A stretch of DNA of 64,000 nucleotides from an uncultured beta proteobacterium (GCA_903838565.1 CAILZB010000051.1:62001-126000); one strand, 5' to 3'. Counted from the stretch's first letter, positions 9,723-17,901 are shown. Translations and numbers: made by a program. The notes: generated by a model not told the origin, from the letters alone.

Positions 9723-10034
9723 ATGAAATGCCCCGTATGTGCGACGCCAGACCTGTTGATGACCGAGCGTCAGGGGATCGAAATTGACTACTGCCCGCAA
9801 TGCCGCGGCGTCTGGCTGGACCGCGGCGAACTCGACAAGATCATTGAACGCAGCACGCGTGATGCGGTAGCCACAGTCAGCCCTGCCGCACCACAAGCAG
9901 CCCCGCCGATGCAGTTCCCACAGCAGGCGCCGCAGCCCTTCTACGAACAGCGGCACGGTCACGACGAAAAACAACGCTATGACGGGCATGGCTACCCGCG
10001 CAAGAAATCGGTCTGGCAAGAACTCTTTGATTGA
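9723..10034 (+). CDS. Zinc-ribbon protein (zf-TFIIB domain)
   Basis: 103-residue protein. The first 45 residues form a compact zinc ribbon with Cys pairs at 3/6 and 24/27 (KCPVC and YCPQC) and the family hallmark RGVWLDRGELDKI. The rest is a Pro/Ala/Gln linker and a basic, His-containing tail. Proteins of this family are widespread in Proteobacteria; no molecular function is established. AAGGAATCCC precedes the ATG. It is monocistronic and converges on the membrane protein at 10070-10618. Confidence 0.85.
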   Translation: MKCPVCATPDLLMTERQGIEIDYCPQCRGVWLDRGELDKIIERSTRDAVATVSPAAPQAAPPMQFPQQAPQPFYEQRHGHDEKQRYDGHGYPRKKSVWQELFD

Positions 10035-10041
10035 CAGCCAT

Positions 10042-10059
10042 CCCGGCAACGGCGCCGGG
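10042..10059. terminator. Possible terminator hairpin between convergent genes
   Basis: CCCGGC and GCCGGG pair around a six-base loop, and a short T tract (ATTTTTC) follows about 12 bases later. It lies just after the zinc-ribbon gene stop. The stem is short and the T tract is distant, so this is tentative. Confidence 0.3.
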
Positions 10060-10069
10060 CGCTGCCCAT

Positions 10070-10618
10070 TCATTTTTCTGTGGCTGGCGTCACGCGCACG
10101 CCCGCCTTGGCAAGGTTGCGAAATACCCTCCCGCGCCGTACCGATGGCCACCATTCGTATAAAAAAATCTGCAGCGGGCGCCACATGGCAACCCAGCCAC
10201 CGATGGTCAGACTCTCCCGGACCACGCGCAAAAAAGCATTGCCCGTGAAACCGGACAAGAAGTCTGCTCCAAGCAGACACAGCATCAGGAACGTCAGCCC
10301 GATCAGCAGGCTGGTGCGCCCTTCTTGCAGTAGCAGGTGAATCTGGCGCCTGGTAAGGTCGGCCTTGTAGTCAAAGAAATTGTGGATGGCCTCGACCACC
10401 GTGGCGCTCGGATCGGTATCTGGCATTTCTTCAATATGCACAATGATGTGGAAGCGGCTTTTGTGCGAGAACCCCATGGCCCAACTTTCCAGGTACTCCT
10501 GGGCATCGCGGTCCAGATCGCAGTGGTGAAACGGCGTCGGGTCCATGGAGTTGAAAAGCTCCGACAACTGGGTGATGCGCAACTCAATCTGATGAACCGG
10601 CGCAGGGTGCTTATTCAT
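10070..10618 (-). CDS. Conserved hypothetical membrane protein
   Basis: 182-residue protein of unknown function. The N-terminal 90 residues are soluble, start with basic and acidic residues and contain FHIIVHIEEMPD. One clear hydrophobic segment follows (LLIGLTFLMLCLLGADFLSG, near residues 107-126) and a second, weaker one (ESLTIGGWVAMWRPLQIFLY). The C-terminus is basic. GGAG lies five bases before the ATG. It is the last gene of a five-gene minus-strand operon, 19 bases after the MgtC/DUF4010 gene, so it may be linked to that protein or to the electron-transfer genes further upstream. I do not recognise a family. Confidence 0.75.
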   Translation of the reverse strand: MNKHPAPVHQIELRITQLSELFNSMDPTPFHHCDLDRDAQEYLESWAMGFSHKSRFHIIVHIEEMPDTDPSATVVEAIHNFFDYKADLTRRQIHLLLQEGRTSLLIGLTFLMLCLLGADFLSGFTGNAFLRVVRESLTIGGWVAMWRPLQIFLYEWWPSVRRGRVFRNLAKAGVRVTPATEK

Positions 10619-10637
10619 AGGAGCTCCAGATCAGGCG

Positions 10638-11903
10638 CTAGCGGGCCACCCAAAACCCCAGCCATGTAGCCGATACCATCAAGACCAAGCCGGGCACAAT
10701 TTTGCTGGCGTAGGCAATGCCCCCGGCCTGGAATGCCACAATCGCCTTCGTCACGGCATTGGTTGTCAGTCCCAGCAAAACAGGAAGAATGGCTTGGCTC
10801 ACCTGAATCTTGCCTGCAGCCATCAAGGATGCGGCAGAAGCAGCCGTTGCGTGGGCATCAGCGAAGCCGGAGACCGCAGCCCCTATCAGAATGCCGGCAT
10901 CACCCAGCCAGGCGTTGAGTCCTGCCGATGCGGTCATCACCACGCCCAGCAGTACGGTAAACCCGACTGAGGTTTTTACGTCGAAGGCCCGGCCCGCCTC
11001 CACCGCATCGCATTGCTGCGGGTCCCGGATACTGCGCAGAAAAAACACCAAGCCATACAGTGAAGCCGCAACACCACCCATGGCCAAGGACCATGCCATG
11101 GCCAGCAGCAGGGCCGGTTGCACCAAGGCGATCACCAGCGACATCTGAATAATCGTGGCAATCGAAGACAGCACTGCACCAGCGACTGCGGGCGCCATGA
11201 GGGATGCATCCTGACGGGCACGCCTGCCCATGGCGTGAATGGTTGCAGCGCTGGAAACAAAGCCGGAGGCAAAGCCAGCCAATGGCAGCCCGTGGTTGGG
11301 CCCCAGCCAGCGCATACCCACATAACCTGCGGCGCTAATGGCCATGACGGCCAGGATCAGGGTGGTCAATGCACGCGGATTGAGCGCACCGAATGGCCCC
11401 ATGAACCGGTCAGGCGCGAGTGGCAAGGCGATCAGGGCGATGGCGAAAAACAAAAGGGTGTCGTGCAATTCCTGCTCGGACAACACGGTGCTTACAAAGT
11501 GATGAATCCGGCTGCGCGCCGCCAGCAGCAGTGCCAGCCCAACCCCCACTCCTGCGGCCAGCAAACCGTTGCGCGTGGCCATGCCGCCCAGCATGCAGGT
11601 CAGCACCAGAGCAAATTCGGTCGTCAGCCCCGGATCCTGCGCACGTGATTTCTGGTACGCGATCATGGCCCCAGCACTCACCACCAGAACGACCAGCGCC
11701 AACAGTTCGATGCCACCCAGCATCAGGCCCACAGCGCCCATCAAGGCGACGACTGCAAACGTGCGGATACCGGCGGCGCCGCGTGACGAAGAGTCGCCTT
11801 TTCTGCGCTCACGCTCTGCCCCGATCAGCAGTCCGATCCCCATCGCAACGCAGATGCCAATCAGCGTGGACTGAAGTTCGGCAGGGGGAGGGATCAGGCC
11901 CAT
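10638..11903 (-). CDS. MgtC/SapB + DUF4010 family membrane protein
   Basis: 421-residue polytopic membrane protein. The first 130 residues match the MgtC/SapB fold (GICVAMGIGLLIGAERERRKG near residue 17, then GIRTFAVVALMGAVG). The remainder, with about eight hydrophobic segments and motifs GLPLAGFASGFVSSAATIHAMG and GFADAHATAASAASL, is DUF4010-type. Such fusions are widespread; MgtC relates to Mg2+ limitation and F-ATPase control in pathogens, but the function of the fusion is unknown. It lies 28 bases downstream of the octaheme cytochrome and 19 upstream of the hypothetical membrane protein, so it is probably cotranscribed. Confidence 0.85.
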   Translation of the reverse strand: MGLIPPPAELQSTLIGICVAMGIGLLIGAERERRKGDSSSRGAAGIRTFAVVALMGAVGLMLGGIELLALVVLVVSAGAMIAYQKSRAQDPGLTTEFALVLTCMLGGMATRNGLLAAGVGVGLALLLAARSRIHHFVSTVLSEQELHDTLLFFAIALIALPLAPDRFMGPFGALNPRALTTLILAVMAISAAGYVGMRWLGPNHGLPLAGFASGFVSSAATIHAMGRRARQDASLMAPAVAGAVLSSIATIIQMSLVIALVQPALLLAMAWSLAMGGVAASLYGLVFFLRSIRDPQQCDAVEAGRAFDVKTSVGFTVLLGVVMTASAGLNAWLGDAGILIGAAVSGFADAHATAASAASLMAAGKIQVSQAILPVLLGLTTNAVTKAIVAFQAGGIAYASKIVPGLVLMVSATWLGFWVAR

Positions 11904-11931
11904 GGCGTGCTACCCGTCTGACTCAAAGCCA

Positions 11932-12657
11932 TCAGTCGTCGCCACCGCGACCTTCGCCTCGTCCGCCACCCTCGCCGTCGGCACTGCGATGGCACGCCAC
12001 GCAGTTATCCAGATCACGTATACCCTCATCGCGATGCTCCCGCAGAATGTTCTGTACCGTGTGCTCGTGGCAGCCGTAGCAGGTATAGCGGCTGTAGTCG
12101 TTGCTGACGTGGCAGGTGGAGCACTCCACGTTGTGGTGCTTGTCCAGGTGGAAGGACTTGTCGTGTTCAAAGCTGGCGGGCTTCCAGGCGCTCTGTGCAT
12201 GGCACTGGCTGCAATTTCCGGCAATCCTGATGTGCAATTTGTCGGCCGGGGCGCGGTGGCAGGTTTGGCACTGGTCGCGCACGGTGCTGCGCAGCAAGGC
12301 ATGCGAAAACAGCTTGCGGTTTTTCTGCGTCAGCTTGGGTCCGGCGTGGTCACTGTGGCAGGCCATGCAGTCTTGCTCCAGCAGTTCCTGGTGAAATGGA
12401 ACCTTCAATGTCTTGCGGACAATGGGCTTGCCCTGGGTGCTGCGCAATCCGATATCAGGCAGGGCATGGCAGGCAACGCAGCGGGCGGATGAGGCCCCGC
12501 GCAGCGGCGCATGGCAGGCAAAGCAGTCGCTGGCAATGCCGGCATGACTGGCTATGATTTTTCCGGGACTGACCATCAGATGCGGGTAAACAAACACCAG
12601 TGCCACCAGCAGCGCCAGGTTCAGGCTCACCAGAATCCAGACCCAGCGGCGTGTCAT
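11932..12657 (-). CDS. Membrane-anchored octaheme cytochrome c
   Basis: 241-residue protein with eight CxxCH heme-binding motifs: CFACH, CVACH, CMACH, CQTCH, CSQCH, CSTCH, CYGCH and CVACH. An N-terminal hydrophobic helix (about residues 5-26) acts as signal anchor, so the hemes face the periplasm. Many extra His residues could be distal ligands (LHIRIAGNC, SFHLDKHHNVEC). The C-terminus is a Gly/Glu/Arg tail. The start at 12657 overlaps the stop of the upstream membrane protein in an ATGA, indicating translational coupling; an earlier start in the same frame would lie inside that gene. It is probably the periplasmic end of an electron route from the FAD/2Fe-2S reductase through the four-helix protein. 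Confidence 0.9.
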   Translation of the reverse strand: MTRRWVWILVSLNLALLVALVFVYPHLMVSPGKIIASHAGIASDCFACHAPLRGASSARCVACHALPDIGLRSTQGKPIVRKTLKVPFHQELLEQDCMACHSDHAGPKLTQKNRKLFSHALLRSTVRDQCQTCHRAPADKLHIRIAGNCSQCHAQSAWKPASFEHDKSFHLDKHHNVECSTCHVSNDYSRYTCYGCHEHTVQNILREHRDEGIRDLDNCVACHRSADGEGGGRGEGRGGDD

Positions 12658-13232
12658 TTCCAGCCCCAGAAAAGGAATATGGCAATGATGTGTGCCAGTG
12701 CCAGCACCCCAAAGGCGAGCGTGATCGGGAAGTGCACGGCACGCCACTGCTTCACCGCGTCAAAGGTCAGCGTATCCAGGTAAACCCGCTCTTCGAGCTC
12801 GGCCTGCGGTACGCCCCGACGCAGCATGGTCTGGCGCGCCTCCAGCATGCGCTTGCGCGCGCGGCCGAGCAGAAACTTGCCCGCCAGGCCACTGCCAATA
12901 TTGATCAGCATGGCACATACCGCCAGCCAGCCAAGTATCGAATTGAAGTGGATTCCGGCATGCACCAGGATCAGCAAGGAGCCCAGCCAGGCCAGGTACT
13001 CATGCCAGCGCAGCAGGGTGACGGGGTTGCCGCTGACGATGATCTTGCGCTTGCGCAGCGAGTAGCGGAAGGAGAACAGAATCAGCAGAGTTCCGACGAT
13101 GCCCAGGTAGCGTCCGATCCACACCGCGTTGAAGAAGTGCAAGCTGGCGTCGAGCACCAGCGTTGCGATCACCAAGGCGCAAAACGACAGCAAGAACGGA
13201 ATGATCTCGCGCGTCATGAGTCTGGGGCGCAT
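12654..13232 (-). CDS. Four-helix membrane protein with two H-X13-H pairs (putative diheme b)
   Basis: 192-residue integral membrane protein with about four to five hydrophobic segments and a basic loop (residues 122-140). Histidines at 77 and 91 in one helix and at 167 and 181 in another are each separated by 13 residues, the spacing by which diheme b-type membrane cytochromes (ferric reductase/NOX and cytochrome b families) bind two hemes across a helix pair; His95 is also present. The start at 13232 lies five bases after the reductase stop; MTREI at 13217 is an alternative. Heme binding is an inference from spacing and context; the family itself is not one I recognise with certainty. Confidence 0.7.
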   Translation of the reverse strand: MRPRLMTREIIPFLLSFCALVIATLVLDASLHFFNAVWIGRYLGIVGTLLILFSFRYSLRKRKIIVSGNPVTLLRWHEYLAWLGSLLILVHAGIHFNSILGWLAVCAMLINIGSGLAGKFLLGRARKRMLEARQTMLRRGVPQAELEERVYLDTLTFDAVKQWRAVHFPITLAFGVLALAHIIAIFLFWGWK

Positions 13233-13237
13233 TGCAG

Positions 13238-14482
13238 TCAGGCCTCGATAGCCAATGGGCTGCGGGGCTTGCCCACGCACAACAGGCATTGACCGGGCAA
13301 CAGGTCGAAATCCGGCGCATGGTCGTACACCACGGTGCCACTGGCGACGCGTGTGAGGCAACTGCCACAGCTGCCCGACCTGCAACCGGACTCAACCGCA
13401 ATGCCATGGGCCTCGGCAAAGTCCAGCAGGTTGGCGTGCTTGCCATGCCATTGCAGCGTCCGGCCACTGCGCGTGAACTGAATATCCAGCGGCTCACCCT
13501 GCGCGTAGACCGCTTCCTCTGCTGTTGCCGCCTCCGACAAGCGCACCCTGGCCGGACCGAAGGCTTCGAAATGAATGTCCGAGCTGGCTACTCCCCACTG
13601 GCTGAGGCCTGGCACCAAGGCCTCCAGCATGGCCGTCGGGCCACAGACATAGAACTGGTGCACCCCGGGGGGAAGCGTCTGCTTGAGCAGGGGCAGGTCC
13701 GCATGACCCAGGTGCTGGTAGTCGATGCCTTCCTTGTCATCGAGCAAGGGTTTGCTGTAGACGACATGCAGCCGGAGCTGCGGCATCCTGCCAGCCATGT
13801 CCTCCAGCAGCGCCTTGTAGGCCTGTTCGGCGCTATTGCGTACGCCATAGTAGAGATGCACCGCACGCTGGGGCTGGTGCTGCGCGCACCAGCGCAACAT
13901 GCTCATCATTGGCGTGATGCCAATACCACCGGCAATCAGCACGACCGGTGCGAGGCCATCGGTATCCAGATGAAAGTGGCCAGACGGCGCCCGAATCTGG
14001 AGCGTGTTACCGGCATGCACATGGTCATGAAAGAAATTGGATGCAACACCATCGGGAATGCCGGATGGTGCGGCGGGAGCCCCCACGCGTTTGATGGTGA
14101 TTCGGTAGTGGTTGGGCGCTGGACTGTCGGAAAGTGAATAGCAGCGCGTCATCGTGCGCGCCGCGGCGCCCGGCTGCGCGGGCAGCAACAGGCTGAAGGT
14201 GAGAAACTGCCCTGGCTTGAAGGCTGGCAGTGCCTGGGCGTCAACAGGCTCCAGATAGAACGAGCATTGGGTCTGCGCGGCATCCTCATATGCGCGGCGC
14301 GCCACCCGGAAGGTCCGCACACCACTCCATGCTGACAACTGGCGCCGGGGCTGCTGCTCCTTGTCGTCAAGCATCCCCGCTACGGCCTCGGAACGCTTGC
14401 GGAGCAGAGTAAACGCAAGCCCCAGCAGGGCTTGCGAGCCCAGAAAGAGACTGATGTAGAGGAGTAGCGTGGAAGCGGTCAC
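13238..14482 (-). CDS. Membrane-anchored FAD/NAD(P)H reductase with C-terminal 2Fe-2S domain
   Basis: 414-residue flavin reductase. It has an N-terminal transmembrane helix (about residues 5-27), an FAD domain with RCYSLSDSP, an NAD(P) domain with GGIGITPMMSM and YVCGPTAMLEAL, and a plant-type ferredoxin domain at the C-terminus with CRSGSCGSC plus a final Cys in GQCLLC. The order FAD, NAD, FeS resembles phthalate dioxygenase reductase and hybrid-cluster-protein reductase (Hcr), but the membrane anchor and neighbours differ. It is the first gene of the minus-strand operon leading to the four-helix protein and the octaheme cytochrome, so it probably feeds NAD(P)H electrons into the membrane. 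No oxygenase is adjacent. Confidence 0.88.
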   Translation of the reverse strand: MTASTLLLYISLFLGSQALLGLAFTLLRKRSEAVAGMLDDKEQQPRRQLSAWSGVRTFRVARRAYEDAAQTQCSFYLEPVDAQALPAFKPGQFLTFSLLLPAQPGAAARTMTRCYSLSDSPAPNHYRITIKRVGAPAAPSGIPDGVASNFFHDHVHAGNTLQIRAPSGHFHLDTDGLAPVVLIAGGIGITPMMSMLRWCAQHQPQRAVHLYYGVRNSAEQAYKALLEDMAGRMPQLRLHVVYSKPLLDDKEGIDYQHLGHADLPLLKQTLPPGVHQFYVCGPTAMLEALVPGLSQWGVASSDIHFEAFGPARVRLSEAATAEEAVYAQGEPLDIQFTRSGRTLQWHGKHANLLDFAEAHGIAVESGCRSGSCGSCLTRVASGTVVYDHAPDFDLLPGQCLLCVGKPRSPLAIEA

Positions 14483-14608
14483 GTCGCCAGTCTAGACCTC
14501 AGAAGGCGCAATGGATTGACATTGCGCAACCAAGCTTGCGTGCGCGCTGGGTTGGGCCATCAACGGTGTCGCGATTGAGAGCTTATACCGCCTGTGCCTT
14601 GGCGGGAT

Positions 14609-14623
14609 GAATCCCCGGGATTC
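14609..14623. repeat. Perfect inverted repeat
   Basis: GAATCCC and GGGATTC flank a single C. The sequence ATTTTG follows on the plus strand, so it could be a weak hairpin or a protein site in the divergent promoter region. Confidence 0.35.
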
Positions 14624-14678
14624 CATTTTGATGGACATGAAACAGGGGGTGACGGGGCCTGAGGCGTCGCGACGAAAA

Positions 14679-14698
14679 TGAAGTTGAGACCAACTTCA
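14679..14698. repeat. Perfect inverted repeat upstream of the MOSC gene
   Basis: TGAAGTTG and CAACTTCA pair perfectly around an AGAC loop, about 100 bases before the MOSC gene start. A dyad of this size suits a dimeric regulator; no candidate regulator is adjacent. Confidence 0.4.
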
Positions 14699-14795
14699 GG
14701 CATCACCTCGATGGCACGACCACGATACCGTAGCGCCAGTGGTCGGCCCGCCAGTTGAACCGAAGCACAATAGCGCCTTTGCCCCGACCCTTCCG

Positions 14796-15374
14796 ATGCC
14801 CAAACTTCTCAGCGTACAAGTCGCGCAAGCGCGACGCGTACGGATCGACGGCCGCCCCATCCTCACCGCGATTCACAAGCAGCCTGCAGCGGGCGACGTT
14901 GCCGTCATGCCCATGGGCCTGGCCGGTGACGAGCAGGCCGACCTGTCGGTGCATGGCGGCTTGGACAAGGCCGTCTACGCCTACCCCAGCGAGCACTACG
15001 CCTTTTGGCGCGAGGCCCGTGCCCGTGCCGGCATTACCGCCATTGACGATGCTCTGCCTTGGGGTTCGGTGGGAGAGAACTTGACGCTGCAAGGCCTGCT
15101 GGAAACCGACGTCTGGGTCGGCGATGTGCTCCGGTTTTCACACTGTGTTTTTCGCGTGACGCAGCCGCGCGAACCCTGCTACAAATTCAACGCCGCCATG
15201 GGTTACAGCGGCGCTGCCAAAGCGATGGCGCAGCGCGCTTGCTGCGGGTTCTATCTGGCGATCGTGGAGCCAGGCCACCTCAGCGCAGGCGAAGATTTCG
15301 AGGTGCGGCCAGGTACGCGAGGGCTTGGCATCCCCGAGGCGTTCAACGCCAAGATGCGCAAGCACATGCGTTGA
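14796..15374 (+). CDS. MOSC domain protein (YiiM-like)
   Basis: 192-residue stand-alone MOSC protein, a family related to the C-terminal domain of molybdenum cofactor sulfurase. ATG at 14796 is chosen because homologues begin MxKLLSVQV; the in-frame start at 14739 lacks support. Visible motifs are GDEQADLSVHGGLDKAVYAY, SVGENLTL and QPREPCYKF, where Cys is the conserved MOSC cysteine. E. coli YiiM takes part in detoxifying N-hydroxylated bases with molybdenum. It is monocistronic. Confidence 0.9.
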   Translation: MPKLLSVQVAQARRVRIDGRPILTAIHKQPAAGDVAVMPMGLAGDEQADLSVHGGLDKAVYAYPSEHYAFWREARARAGITAIDDALPWGSVGENLTLQGLLETDVWVGDVLRFSHCVFRVTQPREPCYKFNAAMGYSGAAKAMAQRACCGFYLAIVEPGHLSAGEDFEVRPGTRGLGIPEAFNAKMRKHMR

Positions 15375-15991
15375 GGGCGAACGACCGGCGGGTGCTGGGG
15401 TTGGTTGACAACGGGAGACTGAATCCGGTCTTTCACGCCGTACCGTCGGAAGTCAAGTACGCAGCGTCAAGAGTCGTTCGCCGCGGTCGGTTTACCCGAC
15501 TGCCAATTCGCTGATTTTGGCTGCAGGGGAAACAAGGCCTTTGCGGCCTTGCTCGAAGCCTACCTGGCCACTGCCATGCGGCTGGTACCCACGGAAAAGC
15601 CGCCTCCGCCCGCAAGGAGCTTTGTTCTTGGCAGTTGTCAATATCATAGATAATAACCGGAGTCGTTAAAGCGCTGCGTCTCTGCTTGGAGTTGCACATG
15701 CCGCGGCATTGACCCGAGCCAACATGCGAAGTACTGGCCCTACTCGTAGCCGTTTGCGTGTTGGCTGTTTCAGTGCCCATTAGCGTTGTTGGTTTTGTCA
15801 TGAACCCGTAGAACAAACAGGGCGAGAGGTTGATTCACTTGCTAGCCACAGATGTGATGATGCTGCTCGAGTATCCGATGCCTTTTGACTTTATTTTTGG
15901 ATGGTATTTGCCGATTTCAGCAGGCTGGTGCCCCACATTGGCTGCCGTCAATTTGACCCTTGCGATGACGCTTCCCGATCCTCAGCGGCGA
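15375..15991. other. Intergenic region without recognisable gene
   Basis: 617 bases between the MOSC and pilin genes. Open frames on both strands lack ribosome sites and family signatures. A plus-strand frame near 15499-15655 reads in a protein-like way and could be a decayed gene end, but I cannot assign it. Confidence 0.4.
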
Positions 15992-16468
15992 ATGTCCTCG
16001 ACAAGACCTGCACGTGGTTTTACCTTGATCGAATTGGTCATGGTCGTTGTCATTTTGGGCGTGCTGGCCGCGGTGGCGCTGCCCAAGTTTCTGGACTTGC
16101 GCCGCGATGCCAAGGTGGCCGCGTTGCAGGGGGCCTATGGTGCCATTGGCAGTGCGATGAACGCCGTCTACTTACGTTCGGTCCTGGATGGAACCCAAAC
16201 ACTCGCTTCGTCCACGGTCAACATCGGTGGAGTCAGCATTGCCACGAGTTACGGATACCCGGCCTATGGCAATGGTCTGATCGCTGCGGCGGGGCTGTCC
16301 AACCCGCCGTTCTATGCAAACTGGACAGTCAATGGCGTGGGATTGGTGACCTACACCACGGTACTGAACGGCACGTATTCCAGCACCAATGGCTGCGCCA
16401 TTCCCTACCAAAACGCGACGGCCACCAGTGCGGCACTGCTCGGTGCGCCGAACGTGTCAGCATGTTAG
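15992..16468 (+). CDS. Type IV pilin-like protein (MSHA-type prepilin)
   Basis: 158-residue prepilin. The leader ends in Gly and is followed by FTLIELVMVVVILGVLAA, the class-III N-methylation/cleavage motif recognised by the prepilin peptidase PilD; Glu at mature position 5 is present. The globular part has NGCAIPYQNATAT and ends in Cys, giving a likely terminal disulfide loop. ATG at 15992 gives a nine-residue leader; ATG at 15965 is in frame but would lengthen it. No assembly ATPase, platform protein or other pilin genes are nearby, so it is an orphan that would depend on machinery elsewhere. Similarity is closest to MSHA-type pilins. Confidence 0.85.
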   Translation: MSSTRPARGFTLIELVMVVVILGVLAAVALPKFLDLRRDAKVAALQGAYGAIGSAMNAVYLRSVLDGTQTLASSTVNIGGVSIATSYGYPAYGNGLIAAAGLSNPPFYANWTVNGVGLVTYTTVLNGTYSSTNGCAIPYQNATATSAALLGAPNVSAC

Positions 16469-16487
16469 GAGTCCCCTGGGCTCTTGC

Positions 16488-16650
16488 AGCGCCGCGAGCG
16501 CGCTGCCCAAGCTGGTAAAGATCATCCACGACCTGCAGGCCAGCGTGGTGTGCGAGGGCATAGAGACCCCGTCCCAGCATCAACTCGCGATCGACGTGGG
16601 TGTCGACAGAGTCCGGGGCTTTCTGTTTGCCAGCGCACAGACGGCTTGGC
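16488..16650 (+). pseudogene. Remnant of the C-terminal end of an EAL-domain phosphodiesterase
   Basis: Translation in the frame of 16509 gives LPKLVKIIHDLQASVVCEGI, then ETPSQHQLAIDVGVDRVRGF and LFASAQ. This matches the end of EAL cyclic-di-GMP phosphodiesterases, where V(V/I)xEGxE precedes a Q, and a GxDxxQGxLF motif closes the domain. The EAL signature and most of the domain are absent and the sequence begins just after the pilin stop, so it is a decayed fragment. What follows to 16894 shows no gene. Confidence 0.7.
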
Positions 16651-16894
16651 GCCACGGTCTTAGCCTGCAACCGCAAATGCATTCACACGAATCGGGTGGG
16701 GTTGCACTTCTCTGTGGTGCTTTCATGCGCGCTTTGGTACATTGGCATGAAAGCCTCAGTTGGTGGCAGCGATGCCGCCGCTGATGGTGCAACTGAAGCA
16801 TCAGGTGCCGCCGCAACACCGCGTCGGCGTATCACGGGGCGAATGATGGTGAACGCCGCAATCCGATGGCTGGGTACGACTTCAAAGGACGCAT

Positions 16895-17785
16895 ATGAGA
16901 TCTTCGACCATGAGCCTGCCGGCTGGGCAGCGCGTAGCGGGTTTGACCATGGAGGTTGGGGCTTCGCTGGGCAGCCGCTTCGGCGCCGTACATCGCCAGA
17001 AACGGGCGCGACGGGTCGGGTGGCAGATCGTGGGCGCAGCGTTCGCGGCCATGCTGCCATGGGCGGCATTCGCCGAACTGTCCAACGAGACCCTGATTGG
17101 GCCGGGCGTTCGCTACCGCCCGGCATACGATGGCTCGCAATCGCAAACTCTGGAGTTGGTCCCGGTGGTCCGCTATTTCGGCCAACCCTGGTTCGTTCGC
17201 TCAACCCAGGGTGTGCTCGAGGCGGGTGCGCGGACCGAGCTTGTACCCGGCCTGCAGGCCGGCGCGCAACTGGCGTATGAACCAGGGCGCAAGGCCAGCG
17301 AGTCTGTTTTCCTGCAAAACCACCAGATAGAAAATATCAGTGCCGGCGCGTCGATCGGCTTGCATGTCGAGTGGGATCACAGCTTCGGCCCGGTTCCGAT
17401 CACGCTGTTGGCACGGGTCCGGCAGAACGTCGAGTCCGCGCGCGGCGCGCAGGCGGACCTGCGCCTGAGCGTCGGCCTGTTCCATGGTGGACCCGTCAGC
17501 GCGGGCGTTTTCACCCAGGCAAGCTGGGCGGATGCGAAGTCGACGGGCGCCTTGTACGGCATAGGGCCGCAGCAAGCCCAAGCCACAGGCTTGCCGGCGT
17601 TCCAGCCGGGCGGTGGCTGGTTGTCCACCAGTCTCGGACTGCTCTGGTCGGTCGACCTGAACCCGAAGTGGGTCGTGGTTGGCAGCCTGGAGAGCCGCCA
17701 CCTGTCCGGCGACGCGGCCCACAGCCCCTTGGTGGAACGTTCATCGAATAGCTACGTCAGTGCGGGCCTTGCCTACCGCTATTGA
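16895..17785 (+). CDS. MipA/OmpV-family outer-membrane protein
   Basis: 296-residue predicted beta-barrel of the MltA-interacting protein (MipA)/OmpV family. After a basic region, a hydrophobic segment ending WAAFAEL (about residue 61) looks like the signal peptide. Family features include GPGVRYRPAYDGSQSQ near the mature start, repeated amphipathic strands, and a C-terminal SAGLAYRY with the terminal aromatic typical of barrels. AAAGGA five bases before the ATG at 16895 supports this start, although the N-region before the signal sequence is unusually long and an internal start is possible. In E. coli MipA scaffolds murein enzymes; others act in efflux or polymyxin responses. Stand-alone here. 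Confidence 0.82.
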   Translation: MRSSTMSLPAGQRVAGLTMEVGASLGSRFGAVHRQKRARRVGWQIVGAAFAAMLPWAAFAELSNETLIGPGVRYRPAYDGSQSQTLELVPVVRYFGQPWFVRSTQGVLEAGARTELVPGLQAGAQLAYEPGRKASESVFLQNHQIENISAGASIGLHVEWDHSFGPVPITLLARVRQNVESARGAQADLRLSVGLFHGGPVSAGVFTQASWADAKSTGALYGIGPQQAQATGLPAFQPGGGWLSTSLGLLWSVDLNPKWVVVGSLESRHLSGDAAHSPLVERSSNSYVSAGLAYRY

Positions 17786-17901
17786 ATTCGAGGCGCGGTA
17801 CCTGCAAGCCTTGGACCGGCCGCCCGAACGCCTGGGCGCGAACCATGTGCGCAGAATTCACCTCTGCCTTTTGGTTCGGCGCATTGAACTGTGATGCTGA
17901 T

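Larger units (their letters stand above)
14483..14795. other. Divergent intergenic region between reductase operon and MOSC gene
   Basis: 313 bases with no credible gene. It contains two perfect inverted repeats (14609-14623 and 14679-14698) that could be operators or hairpins. I see no clear consensus promoter. Confidence 0.5.

Noticed and set aside
15433..15816. Minus-strand 127-codon frame in the gap before the pilin gene
   Set aside because: No ribosome site, no family signature and biased composition; treated as noncoding.
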